From contig JAKSZP010015919.1 of NCBI GenBank assembly GCA_022478985.1, forward strand, positions 62,001 through 126,000: a stretch of DNA of 64,000 bases, read 5' to 3'. The stretch's first letter is position 1. Each line of letters starts with the position of its first letter. The notes under the pieces were generated by a model. The model was not told the origin of the DNA and ran no database searches. It was given only the letters and a program-made list of their open reading frames with translations. Shown piece by piece: positions 47,979 to 58,449 of this stretch. The DNA comes from Massospora cicadina (taxonomy: Eukaryota; Entomophthoromycota; Entomophthoromycetes; Entomophthorales; Entomophthoraceae). The position numbers and the translations under genes are program-made.

Positions 47979-48003
47979 CCTCCTTGGGCTCCACCCCCCT
48001 CCA
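47979..48003 (-). promoter_or_regulatory. Polypurine tract of G3
   Basis: Minus strand upstream of the 3' LTR reads GGAGGGGGGTGGAG and then AAGGAGG against the LTR edge. Purine run in the right place for plus-strand priming. Confidence 0.7.
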
Positions 48004-48062
48004 GGGGGCTTCGCAAAGGAGTTCTTATGTGCTGCAGGCAACTTCATATAGAAGCAACGGCT

Positions 48063-49256
48063 GGCTTAGGCTTAGATCCTACAGCCTTAGGGAATGATTA
48101 TGGAATGATTTAATCAGGTCTTGGGCATGTACACAATCCTGTGTTGGCACCCAACTGTTCCCAACTGTGTCAAACCCCTTCCAGGATACCAGGTACTCGA
48201 GATGTTGCTTAACCTGGCAGGAGGCTAACACTTCCTCCACTTCCCATTCTGGCACCCCAATCACAAGATAAGCCTCAGGAGTTGCAAGTGGGGGCCCTCG
48301 AACAATATCAATTTGCTCTCATGAAAGATGGAGAAGATCCAGAACGCAGAGGGAAGATCCAACTGTTATGAAACATGACCCACCTTTCTAACTACACGGT
48401 AAGGACCAATCCTCTTTGGACCCAGCTTTTTGCATGGCTGCTTGATAGGGATGCTGTGAGCCTCAAGAATCACGAGATCACCTTCCTTGTACGCTGGACC
48501 CACTCAGCACTTTCCTTTGGCGTTCTCATTATAAACTAGCATAGCTGCCTCCAAACTTGTGGACACCCCCTGATGGACCTTCTTGAGGGTCTTAGCAAAG
48601 TTCACTACCGCTTCAACTTTGGAGCCACTGTAGGGCTCCATGTTAAAAGCAGGGTTAAAGCCATGGTTGACAAAAAATGGTGGACAACTAATTGATGAAT
48701 GCAAAGTGTTGTTGTAGCTAAACTGGGCCATGGGAAGGTGAGGAACCCAATCTGAATGGTCTGCGGTGGTGTAACAATGCAGAAATTGTTCCAAGCACTG
48801 GTTACTTGCTCGGTCTGCCCATCTGATTGGGGGTGATAGACAGTCAAATGGCAGGGGCGAATCTGAAAAGTTTTAGACAACTCTTCCCAAAAGATGGAGG
48901 TAAACTGGGGTCCCCGGTCACTAATGATTTCTTGAGGAACCCCATGAAGCGCAAATACATGGGTGACGAAGAGCCTGGCCATAACAGCAGCAGTTATGGT
49001 TGTTCTGCAAGGAATAAAGTAGGAGAACTTTGTAAAGAGGTCCACCACCACCATGATGGCATCATACCCATCCGAAATGGGTAACTCCACAATGAAATCT
49101 ACTGATAGGGAAGTCCAGGGCCCTTCAGCCTTTTGGACTGGTATCAGCAACCCTGCTGAAGGTTGCCAATTGGGTTTCATTTGATTAAAGATCGGGCACT
49201 CTTTACAGTGCCGCCCACCTGAGCAGGCAAGCCCTTCCAATAGTAAGTGCGTCATA
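48063..49256 (-). pseudogene. G3 integrase with GPY/F module and chromodomain
   Basis: Zinc-binding end: HCKECPIFNQMKP (about 49200-49165). Catalytic core: SLSVDFIVELP (first Asp), IISDRGPQFT (second Asp) and SDGQTEQV (Glu), the DDE triad. A second open frame (48794-48504) continues the core. KKLGPKRIGPYRVV (about 48435-48395) is the GPY/F module. The last frame (48264-48079) is a chromodomain: WEVEEVLASCQVKQ, then LEYLVSWKGFD and NSWVPTQD. Chromodomains read histone marks and direct insertion in chromoviruses. A stop after NENAKGKC and a frame change near 48790 interrupt it. Confidence 0.9.
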
Positions 49257-50262
49257 TCAACTCCAATGTATTTGCTTTCCCAGGATGACCATTGATGATT
49301 CCGTCATGATTGTCCAGGATGATCTCCAAGTGCAGTGATCCAGCAGAAACCCATCGGCGCCCTTGAAACCATACCATTTAATCCTTCACGTGATAACCCC
49401 TGGATAAGTCCTCCTGATTCAGGGCGCTCTTAGCGATAACAACAGTATATTTGGCTTATAATGGCTGAGAAAGAACTACCTTTCTGAACATACTATATTC
49501 TTCTGCATTTTTCAGAGGTGCGAGCACTGCTGTATGAACCATGGAATAGGGAAGTTGGGCAGAATTAAACTCGGCGGAATCATCAACCAGATTTTGTGAA
49601 TTTCTACTCCTTTGGATCAGGAGCCAAAGCAGGGTTGCAGCTTAAAGCATCCGCCAAACCATTCTCCTTGCCCTTGGTGAACTCATAGGAAAATGTAAAT
49701 AGGGAAAGGGTCTCATGCCAACGGGTCTGACGTGGTGTTAGGACATAAGGAGCACGGTAGTACAACAAGGCTTGGTGATCTGTGCATACCCAGAATGGTA
49801 GGGAGGAGCCATGTAAGTGGTGACGCCAATAAATCAGCGCTTCACCACTGCTAATAACTCCTTGTCATATACGGCGTAGTTTAACTCATGCAGAGATAAA
49901 TTCCTAGAAAAATATCCCACTGGATGCTCAGACCCATCTTCACCCACCTGTAACAGGGATGCCATAATGGCAAAGTTGGAAGCATCTGAGGACACAATGA
50001 ACTCCTTGTAAGGGTCAACATGGCGAAGGATGGATGTGAATAACAGGGTGCACTTCACCGCTTGGAAAGCATCCTCCAAAATGGGGGACCACTGAGGCAC
50101 CTTGGCACCGCTGGCCTTATATAAAGGTGCTGCCACCTTGGAGAGATTGGGTGTGAACTTATTGAGGAACATACACGTCCCCAAAAAGCTCCTCAATTCC
50201 TTAACTGAGATGGGGGTGGGACACTCACAAATAGCCTTCTCCTTGTCTGGAGTTATCATATG
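49257..50262 (-). pseudogene. G3 RNase H and tether
   Basis: An open frame at 50259-49834 runs from ELRSFLGTCMFLNKF and LSKVAAPLYK to FIVSSDASNFAI and YFSRNLSLHELNYAVYDKEL. This is the Ty3-type RNase H with its first acidic residues. Further left (about 49795-49640) VCTDHQALLYYR and the ending KGKENGLADALS are readable, the usual C-terminal marks. RNase H removes the RNA template after reverse transcription. A frame break follows LLAVVKR near 49834. Confidence 0.85.
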
Positions 50263-51050
50263 GCCTTAGCCAAAAACGACGTTGCCCAGAAAGGTGACCT
50301 GGGAGTTGAAGAAAACGTTTGCTGATCTTCAGCGTAAGGTGGCTGCCTTTAACCTCTCCACCACTTGTCAAAGGTGTACTGCAAGGGACTATAATCAGGG
50401 GAAAACACCAGAATATCATCCATGTAGGCAGCCGCGCATACCCCAGCAGGTCCCCTAATGCAGCATCAATGCGGTGTTGAAAGATGGCAGGGGCATTCTT
50501 AAGCCCAAAGGGCATAACCCGGAACTGGATATTCCTTTTCTGGTGCAGAATGCAGTTAACCACTCCTGGCCCTTCTTTATCCGGATTTGATTGAACGCAT
50601 TGAGGCAGTCCAGCTTGGAGAAGACCTTCGCCTCCTCCACATAGCGCGCAATCTGGGAATCTAAAGGGATGGGATGGAGGTCAGGTACAGTCACTTTTTA
50701 AGTTTCCATAATTTGACACATGGACGTAGGGTTCCATCTGCCTTCTCCACAAAGAGAAGTGGGGAGCAGACAGGGGAAGTACGCTGAAAGATGGCACCTT
50801 TGGCTAACTGCTCTTTCACCCAATCATATAAAGCCTCTTCCTCCCGGACAGTCAATGGGTATATGAGAGAAGAAATACGCACCAGATCCACAGTGAGTTT
50901 AAACTCACAATAAAACTTGGAATAATCTGATAGTGTACTAGCTGATGCTGCATGAAAAGAAGATTCCAACGCCTCCAAACAGGAAGGTAAGAAAGTCCCA
51001 CAGAGGGCTTCAGCAAAGGGGCAAGATAAGGAGTGGGAACATTGGGCCAA
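50263..51050 (-). pseudogene. G3 reverse transcriptase
   Basis: Linker YPLTVREEEALYDWVKEQL, then SPLLFVEKADGTLRPCV (51050-50691), FSKLDCLNAFNQIRIKKGQE with the first catalytic Asp (50694-50455), FRVMPFGLKNAPAIFQHR (50563 onward) and, in a neighbouring frame near 50430-50395, YMDDILVFS with the catalytic pair. All core RT blocks of Ty3/gypsy are present in order, but three frame changes divide them. Usual Ty3/gypsy RT length. Confidence 0.9.
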
Positions 51051-51425
51051 TGGGGTAATTTGCCCTGGCGTAATCCTCAGACAAAGGAACTATCAACTGG
51101 TGGACGTTTATCAAAGACAATGATAGAGTGTTTTCTTTCAAATTAGTCCCGACGTCTAACTTCCCCCGCCACTCTACACCCAAAATAATGGGGAACAAGA
51201 GGTTTCTGATAGCTTGAAACTGGTCGAACAATAGATAGGAGCCCACTTGGAAGTCAACTAACCCCATGACGTTCAAAGTGGGGATACTTTGAGAAGCCCC
51301 ACCTCTATCCATACCACCTAGTGAGTAACTCAACTCAAGGTAGTCAGCAAGGTATTGGTCAATAAAATTATTTCAGGCACCGGTATCCACTAAAATAGTT
51401 GTGCTGAACTTTCCAAAAAGAGGAT
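51051..51425 (-). pseudogene. G3 retropepsin-like protease with stop in the active-site loop
   Basis: Near 51410-51375 the minus strand reads TTILVDTGA and then a TGA stop followed by NNFIDQYLADYLELS. DTGA[ST] is the aspartic protease active site; the stop replaces the Ser/Thr. The rest is open (51333-51010) and includes LFPIILGVEWRGKLDV, the ILG strand (IILGVEW). The protease frees the enzymes from Gag-Pol. The reading pattern is excellent apart from the stop. Confidence 0.8.
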
Positions 51426-51429
51426 GTAA

Positions 51430-54341
51430 GGGTAGCAGTCAACAAGAAGTATCCAAAATGGGATTTATTCAAAGCAGAAAACGCCACCATCTCATCAAAA
51501 GATTCTTCCTCTGGCATGAACAAGCCATTAGGGTATGTTTTGGAATCATAGAAGGGGGATAGTGGGCCACTCTTACTACTGAGGCCACATATCCCACCAC
51601 ATCTTCTGCAGGTGCATATACATCTTTATGTTTATAATGAGGTTCCTTTCCACTTCCTTAGAACCCCTGATCATGATAGGGGTCAAACGAGGGTTCTCAG
51701 GGGTAATCTGATATACCGGAATAGAACCCTCATCCAGGCCATATGAGCATATAAATAGATCATTTTGGGGTAAATTGCTCACACTATAAAACGCGTTTTC
51801 AGGCTCCAGCGAACCCACACCTTATTCCAATGGTTTGGTATGCATCGATATCCAGGTCCATCACCCCTAAGCCCAGAACCAATGCATCGGCATGCACCTC
51901 AGAAATGTCTTGGGAAGAAAAATGATAATGGAGTCCCCTTTTTGGTTAAATTCAGGTTTGGACCCTCCGATGCTCCCAATTTCCATGGAGATAGGGAGGA
52001 AATCAGTGGGAAGCACCTCACAGACCAAGAAAATATCACTAGTTGATGACGTGATATCTATAGGGGCAACTTGTCATGGAAACGGAAGAAGAAGTTTAGA
52101 CTGGCCTGCCAATCAGGATGCGTGAGCATCCAGAAAGCAAGCCAGAATGCCATAGGCATTGCTGACCATATGACTTGATATGGATCCGGGAGGGATGATA
52201 CCATGAAATGGTGGCGGAATGTCAGGGTTAGGAGTATTCTGACGGCAAACCACACTGAATAGACTTCAGACCCAGGGGTCCTAGTAACAGGGGTGGAAAC
52301 TACTTGGATAGTTTCTGCGAGATTCTTTGCATATTAAAACCATTTCGTCAGGGGTGGTAGAGAGGCGAATTTTCTCTTGTAGTCGGCGGACATAGGGCCA
52401 TAAGATCCCTGTATTGCTGCTGGAAGGTCATGAGAACAGGGTTATAGAGCCAAAAGTTTCGGATTTGTTGAGCCAAATTGGCAATAGAGGGAACCATGGT
52501 AACCAAGAGAATTGGTAAGGCCCACCCAGAGTGCAGAGCGGCGGACCACCAGGGAAATGCCATATGGAATATGGTCAAAAGGAAGGAGATAAATATTTGG
52601 GGGTTTTAATAAAATTTTATTTGGGGAAATAAAGTAAGAAAATTGACCAACAATTTTCTCAGTGCCTTGCAACTGATTAGATAGTGGTCAATTGGGTAGT
52701 GATAAGGCGTGGTTAGGATCCACAAATTCGGCCTAACTGGTGAATTGGCTGATAGTGGGGGGGTTTATTCTTTGGGAACTGACATCACAAAATTTGGTGG
52801 TGGGCCGAGTCTCTATCAGTTTGACCTCAAACGTCTGGACCAGGGGTCAATTAAATTTCTGATGGTTAGCATGATGGCATTTGGCCCAATGAGCGATGGG
52901 AATCCCCCAAGGCCATCCCATATAGGGATGGGACTATTTGAATGGGAACAGGTTTGGGACAGCCAACCTGCCCACACTCAGTTGTTTAACCATTTGTTCA
53001 GTCAATAGTAGCCCATTGGGCGCAGCGCCCAAATTACCATCAGAGGACTTTGAACTCTTGTCGATGGCACCTGATATTTGTTCTACTGATTTAGGGGTCA
53101 AATTGGAACTGTCAGGCTATCCAGCTGATATCTCATTCTTCATACTTTTACAGCCATTCAAATTTCAGCCATCAGCCCGATTGCCACCTGAATTAGATCT
53201 GACCAATTTCAGTTCATTGATCTCAGCACAGATTTCACTAATTCCCCATAACAGTTCTGCTGAGGTGAGTGAGGGAATTGGGGGTGGGATCTGAAGTGGA
53301 CGGGCTGTCACCCATCGCTCATCAACCATGTGGGTGAGATCACCCTGGGTGATGAGAGGTACCGCCATCCTCCTCGGTGTTTTCTTATTTGGGAACAGAA
53401 AGATAGCTCAATTGAGAACCAAAGAACACTCCCTGAGACTTACACAACTATAGGTGACATCATTGCGGTAGAATTGTCTGAAAACTTTAATTTATTCTTG
53501 GGGCTAGACCACTGTTCGGTTCTGAATTCAGAAGATTTGAAGGATTAGAAGGATAATATTCCTTCATTTTAAGAGATGCGTGCAACTTTTTGGCTTCCTT
53601 ATTTATATGGTTCGATATGATGATGGCCAAATTACTTAGCCCCTTCCAGGTTGGGACAGGGAAACTACCCCAAAGGGTTTTGACAAGATGATCAAAGTAG
53701 GAAGGGGGCGAGAGCCAAATTGGGGAGTTTTGCATCGATATGTCCAAGGTTGAACAGAGAAGTGATGTTTTAACCTCATTGGTTAATGGTAAAGCCTGGG
53801 CTTTTTCACAGAATTCACTTTAATATGCTTTCATTGGCTGACCCACTTGATGCAGCGAAAAGAACTCAAAGAAGGAATGGAGAAATGCTTTTTCAGGGCA
53901 ACTCTGCTCCAAGACCTGCCTAAGCCCTCCACTGTTCGCCACAAGAGCGGCTGGGTGCCTATATACCGTAAAAACCCAGTTGGCTGCATTGGGAGACAAC
54001 TGGGACAACAGATCCACTCCCCACAAAAGCGGACGTGAACTAGACAAATTATTTTTTCCTAACGAGGGTTTTGGCTCAAGGGAAGCCAAGGCCTGTTGAA
54101 TTTCTGAGTAAATATCAGGAGAAAGGCAGGGAATCATGACAACAGGATTGTTAAAAGTATGAGACCACCAGGTATGAGCAGGAAGGGTGGGCACTTCCCA
54201 ATTGGTAGTTTCAAGAATAACGTTAAGATGCACCAATACAAAATTAAACAAGAAAACTGTGGTGAGCACCATTGATGCAGTGACAAAATGCCAGCGCACC
54301 CAGTTTACTAATAACAAATGTCCCACATGGATAATTCTCAT
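51430..54341 (-). pseudogene. G3 Gag region, unusual hydrophobic N-terminus
   Basis: A frame from MRIIHVGHLLL (54341) runs to 53820, has one stop, and resumes in the same frame to about 53487. Residues about 20-45 (MVLTTVFLFNFVLVHLNVI) form a membrane-like segment. Capsid-like text follows: SFFEFFSLHQVGQPMKAY, stop, SEFCEKAQALPLTNEVKTSL, and LVKTLWGSFPVPTW. From 53370 to 51430 smaller pieces in changing frames continue, again with hydrophobic stretches (52672-52348, 52255-52058). No CCHC knuckle was found. Assignment as Gag rests on position between the 5' LTR and protease. Confidence 0.55.
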
Positions 54342-54371
54342 ACACGTATAATAAAATGGTTAGTTGACTAA

Positions 54372-55270
54372 TGTCAAGAGAGTGTCTGTAATTCTCTCGT
54401 TCACAGCAAGGTGATGTGGGATGCAAACATACACTGCTAATAAACTAGCCATTAGGAGAATGGGAAATAAGACACCTCGAACAGTGCCTGTGAAAATGGG
54501 ACCCAAGGTAAGGGTGCAGAGCGCAGCATATAGTACTAGGTAAGCGAGAAACAGCACAGCTCGAGTGGACCCCAGAGGGGAGTCCATAATCAAGTGTAAC
54601 TCGGTGCCAGTAGGCTTGGGTGCCTCAATCTGGAGGGGACCTGAGCGGCCCAAGGGAGCACTTGGAATTTTGGTAAATTGTGATAGGAGATAGTGGCCCA
54701 CTTAGTTGGAAACCTCCTTGAAGAGGCCCGCCACCAAGTTCGCCCAAGGAAATATAAGTAAAACGCAAAGTAATGGATAAATTATTTAAAAAGTTGACCA
54801 ACGAAAAATGTTGGTTGCAAAAAATGTATTTAAAGTGGGATGGGGGAATTAGAGTTCTGCGGAAGTGTGCTCAAGCCTTGACGTTCCAATAAACAAACGC
54901 TTCCATCCATTTTTGAAAAATACACCAAAAGTGCCTTCACTCAAGTGATCAATTGAAGTTGTATTTTACCAACATATGATTTTGTAACTTGAATGGGATT
55001 AGAACCCTCGTTCTCCAATTAACCTAATTGAACCATCTTCGTTTGTTATGTAGATTGTTCACTTCAGTGCCTGGGCTGAGATAAGGGGCTGGGCGTTTTT
55101 CACCCCATTAGTACCAACCTGGACATGCTTTTCTTTCACCCAGAGTTGGTCTAAGGTGTGTTTCAGGTCAGGAAGAGCCTGAAGCTTCACCTTCTGGGCC
55201 TCCTGTTGCCCAGCTTTATATTTGGCATTAGTTCCCACCATTAAGTCATCTGACCATGAAAAAATCCTCA
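54372..55270 (-). repeat. 5' LTR of G3 (899 bp)
   Basis: Aligns with 47083-47978; ends ATCCTCA on the plus strand, so the minus-strand LTR opens TGAGGAT and closes CTTGACA. The following minus-strand bases (TTAGTCAACTAACC) do not start with TGG. Open frames across the LTR are shared by both copies only because the LTRs are repeats. Confidence 0.9.
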
Positions 55271-56930
55271 GATCCCCTCTGGCTTCTCCAGTGTGGGGCA
55301 GCGGTGAAATACCCCTGTCATTTTCTATATGGCGAGAAAATGTGCTTGGACAGGCTCACCCAGTCATACCAAAAACCCTGAGACAATTTGTTCCTCTCAA
55401 CGATCTCAACGCCTACCTTGCTCATACCCAAGTGATACATTGCCCCCTGGTACTCCCCGGAGCAACATGCATTTCAGCCTTAGGGTCAATTATGGGAAAC
55501 TTTTCTCTTACCATGACCAAGTCATTATCAAAAAGGCTCAGGTGGTGATGACTCCCACCTGATTTATTGATTTCCGCCCCTATAAGGGGTACTTTGATCT
55601 CAGCTTCACCTGAGAAGCTGATGCCGCCACTGTGGCAACTGTGACCCTGGTATTCCAGGGTATCATTCTCCCCACAACTTGGACCTAGCTCTCAGGTGAT
55701 ACCACTTTGGTTCATTTAGCTGGTTTGCCCACCCACCTCCCCCTGCGTTGCATACCAGGAGCTGATGGACGGTTTGGCAGCCTATGGCTCTAACCATCAT
55801 ACAATTTGTGGTCCCAAATGGGGCCACATGACTCACTGGGCCTCAGGCATATGCCACAATCATCCCTGAATTCAGCAAAATCACCATTTTGATTCCCCCT
55901 CACGCCATCATTCATTCTGCCCCTGACCATCCATTCTGGACCTGCGTTAAGGGCGGGTGGATGATATGCCCATCCTGTTTCAAGTTGGACCACTCAAAAT
56001 GCAAGTACTTCCCTTAGCTACTTCATACTGCTCTTATTTTTTGTCCGCTGACCTCTAATCTACCACTAAAGCACGCCAATTCCAGTATGAGGTATGATCC
56101 TACCTCCCCATCCCAAAAGCCTGTTGCTGCAGCTGCAGCTGCACCTGCAGCCACCAATCAGCCTCCTCCTCGCCCCAATGCCACACACAACCCTCCAATT
56201 AAGCACTGGCTTAGACCCCAGTTTCTTCCCATGCTTCCTCCAACAAATCAAACAATCCTCAACCATACGCCGAATCCCCAATTAAATTCAACTAGAACCC
56301 ATGGGAGCTATTGGCTCGAATTGACAAATCAGGTAATCTCATTGAAAAACCATATCTGCAAATCGAGCAGTTCATTAATACAGAATGGTGCGCCAATTAC
56401 CCCCTCATTTATATGCCCCACAGCCAAAGCCAAATCATTTTTCAGTGACCACCAGCTTGAAGTTAAAGCAACTGCCACGTCAGATTGTCATCCCCTCTTC
56501 AAAGCTAACCAAATCAGTTGTGATGCTCACAGGAGGTATTCCCCCTCCTGTTATCCCCTCAACCCTCACCCCAAAAAGCAAGATTACAGTGATCAATTGC
56601 ACAAAAATTTCAACGACGCTATCCAGAACGTGGTAACTGTAGCACGGAATCCTAAAGCTAAGATTACCTGAATTAATACTGCCATGTTTGTTAAAACTCC
56701 CAGATGACTGCATAAACCCAAAAAATCGTTAGCCAAATATATCGCTATTTTGTTAGCTGGCAATTTCCATGAAATTCCAATCATTAGTGATTTTGAACCA
56801 CATGCCGCTGATGAAATAACGCCCTTGCTCTCCTCCTTGACATGTTACCTATTCTGAGATGAGGAAGCTGCTTCCAAAGATGAGCCCCAATCCCCACTCC
56901 CCTTTCAAAATGTTTGATAAGTAGTTTTAC
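55271..56930 (+). pseudogene. ORF1-like protein with CCHC knuckle (half-LINE copy 3)
   Basis: The N-terminus reads LASPVWGSGEIPLSFSIW (55281 onward), the counterpart of copy 1 ATPVWGSGAPPPSIFF. Then RQFVPLNDLNAYLAH. Later DHPFWTCVKGGWMICPSCF and KLDHSKCKY at 55977-56008 mark the knuckle, with the last Cys changed to Tyr. An Ala/Pro-rich linker (56087-56200) follows, then a 194-residue open frame to 56671 with FNDAIQNVVTVARNPKAK. A C-terminal tail FHEIPIISDFEPHAADEI and an acidic end reach about 56930. The start codon region is cut by G3. Function by analogy: RNA-binding ORF1p. Confidence 0.7.
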
Positions 56931-57015
56931 ACTGCCCCACCTGGTTGGTTGTTTTCATTTCGTGTTTAATTCAATACGCTCATTTTTGGGCATTTTGTTT
57001 GAATTAACTAGTTAC

Positions 57016-57040
57016 TTTAGTTTTTAGTTTTTAGTTTTAG
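57016..57040. repeat. TTTTTAG tandem run in half-LINE 3' UTR
   Basis: TTTAG and TTTTTAG units repeat about four times just before the conserved GGTCCATCCCCTGG 3' end of copy 3. Confidence 0.7.
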
Positions 57041-57108
57041 TAAGGTCCATCCCCTGGTCAGCTTAACTTAACTAAATCAAGCATGCTCAAGATCCTCTCA
57101 ACCACTGC

Positions 57109-57120
57109 AGGTAAATTATA
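57109..57120. repeat. Target duplication of half-LINE copy 3, right
   Basis: AGGTAAATTATA, exact partner of 47020-47031. Confidence 0.75.
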
Positions 57121-58440
57121 ATAAGTCCAAACCTTTGACGATAAGCCTTCTATTTGGCACTATTAACACCAAAAAAATCAACTATTATGGCAGAATTTTG
57201 TAAAGATGTCATTATTTAAGAAATATGGAAAATATTTATAATTTAGGGGGAATCAGGATGCTTAAAGTAGGACTTGTGGTATGTTAAGTCAATTTTTTAT
57301 CATAGGGGTAGATTTTGTATCTGTATCTTGGTTTCAGGGTCATCACTGCCCATTTACTAATTAGCTCTAGATTTTCAGGAATTCTTCCTCAGCTTAGAGT
57401 TTGGAGCTTTTAGTTTGTAAATGTATAGATGTAGCTCTGAGCCTAACTTTGGCTCTTGTGGTTCATGTGACTCCTTTGACTCTTGCAGCTGCATTTGTAC
57501 TTGAGTTTTCTCAATAAATTATGCTTTTTGAAATGTTTAAAAGCCCAATTTAGTAATAAGATCATTTCTTTGAGACTTATGAACAGGGAGAATCTTTACA
57601 TATGTGGTTTCCATAATTCATCCAGCATCAGAAGGCGATCCCAAAGGTATAAAAGTAAATTCCTTGGGGCATCATTTGTGACTTTGTAATCATACTCTTT
57701 TTGACTAATATTTATACTGGTGCAGTCTCTTAAATCAATGGGAGAAGCTGTAAAATTACTGTGGAGGTAAGTAGTAATATAAAGTCCTTTATTGGCAGGT
57801 ATTTACCTAATCAAAACCTATAGAAAGGAGATTAAAAACTATAAATTAATTTAATTGTGCTGGGCTAGTAGGGACTCAATCATTATTCTGGCCAGCTATA
57901 GTATTATTACTTTAAATTAGTATAAATTAAATGGGGTTTCTGGAGGGGTAGTTTAAAGGGTGAGGAACTAATTCCTTTAGCTAGGCCTTTCTCAAAATCA
58001 CTTTTCAAAAATGATCAAGGGAAAGACTTCAGGTATCGCACATGGATTTGGAATATGTGATCTATATAGTTTCATCCTTGAAAAGTTATTTGGTTCCTCT
58101 TCTCATGAAAATGGTTTCAGGACTCGCCCAAAAAGCCTTTGCTTCACAAGTTGTCCTCCGCGTTTATGGTAGAACATCATATTCTGTCCTACCTCATATA
58201 TGGGCAACTTAGTCCTACAGTCACTTTTTGTACTCTCTAAATGTTCTCACATTATTACTTCTGATGTTCAGCTAAATCTTGGGTAACTCCTTCACCAACT
58301 TTTCTTTCTTTCATGTAAGTATATACTTCTTATCTTTGGTTATATAATGGGCCAACAAGCTCAGTGATGGGGTTTCTTTTCCATATTACGCCCTGAATGA
58401 AAAATGTCAAATATACTGTGGTAGATCAACTAGTAAGTGG
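57121..58440. other. AT-rich stretch, nothing recognised
   Basis: Short open frames only. It may include the 3' LTR and end of decayed element D, but no LTR partner is visible in the window. Confidence 0.45.
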
Positions 58441-58449
58441 ACAGAAACG

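Larger units (their letters stand above)
47083..55270 (-). mobile_element. Ty3/gypsy chromovirus G3, full length (about 8.2 kb)
   Basis: Complete minus-strand LTR retrotransposon: 5' LTR (55270-54372), Gag, protease, RT, RNase H, integrase with GPY/F module and chromodomain, polypurine tract and 3' LTR (47978-47083). It is the best preserved element here, with long open pieces in the right order, yet both Gag and protease contain stops. The flanks share GAT of a possible 5-bp duplication (GATAT, GATCC). It sits inside half-LINE copy 3, so it is younger than that insertion. Confidence 0.92.
47032..57108 (+). mobile_element. Half-LINE copy 3, split by chromovirus G3
   Basis: Left part 47032-47082 (leader), right part 55271-57108 (gene and 3' end). 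Together, less the 5-bp G3 duplication, they give about 1884 bp, the same as copies 1 and 2. An exact 12-bp duplication flanks the whole. The 3' end has GGTCCATCCCCTGGTCAGC at 57045-57063 after a TTTTTAG tandem run, like copy 1 and the LINE. Joining the edges (GCTTAGATAT and CCCCTCTGGCTTC) resembles the start-codon region of copies 1 and 4. Confidence 0.8.

Noticed and set aside
56087..56671. 194-residue plus-strand ORF as an independent gene
   Set aside because: It is the C-terminal half of the half-LINE ORF1-like protein in copy 3, matched by position and tail to the other copies.
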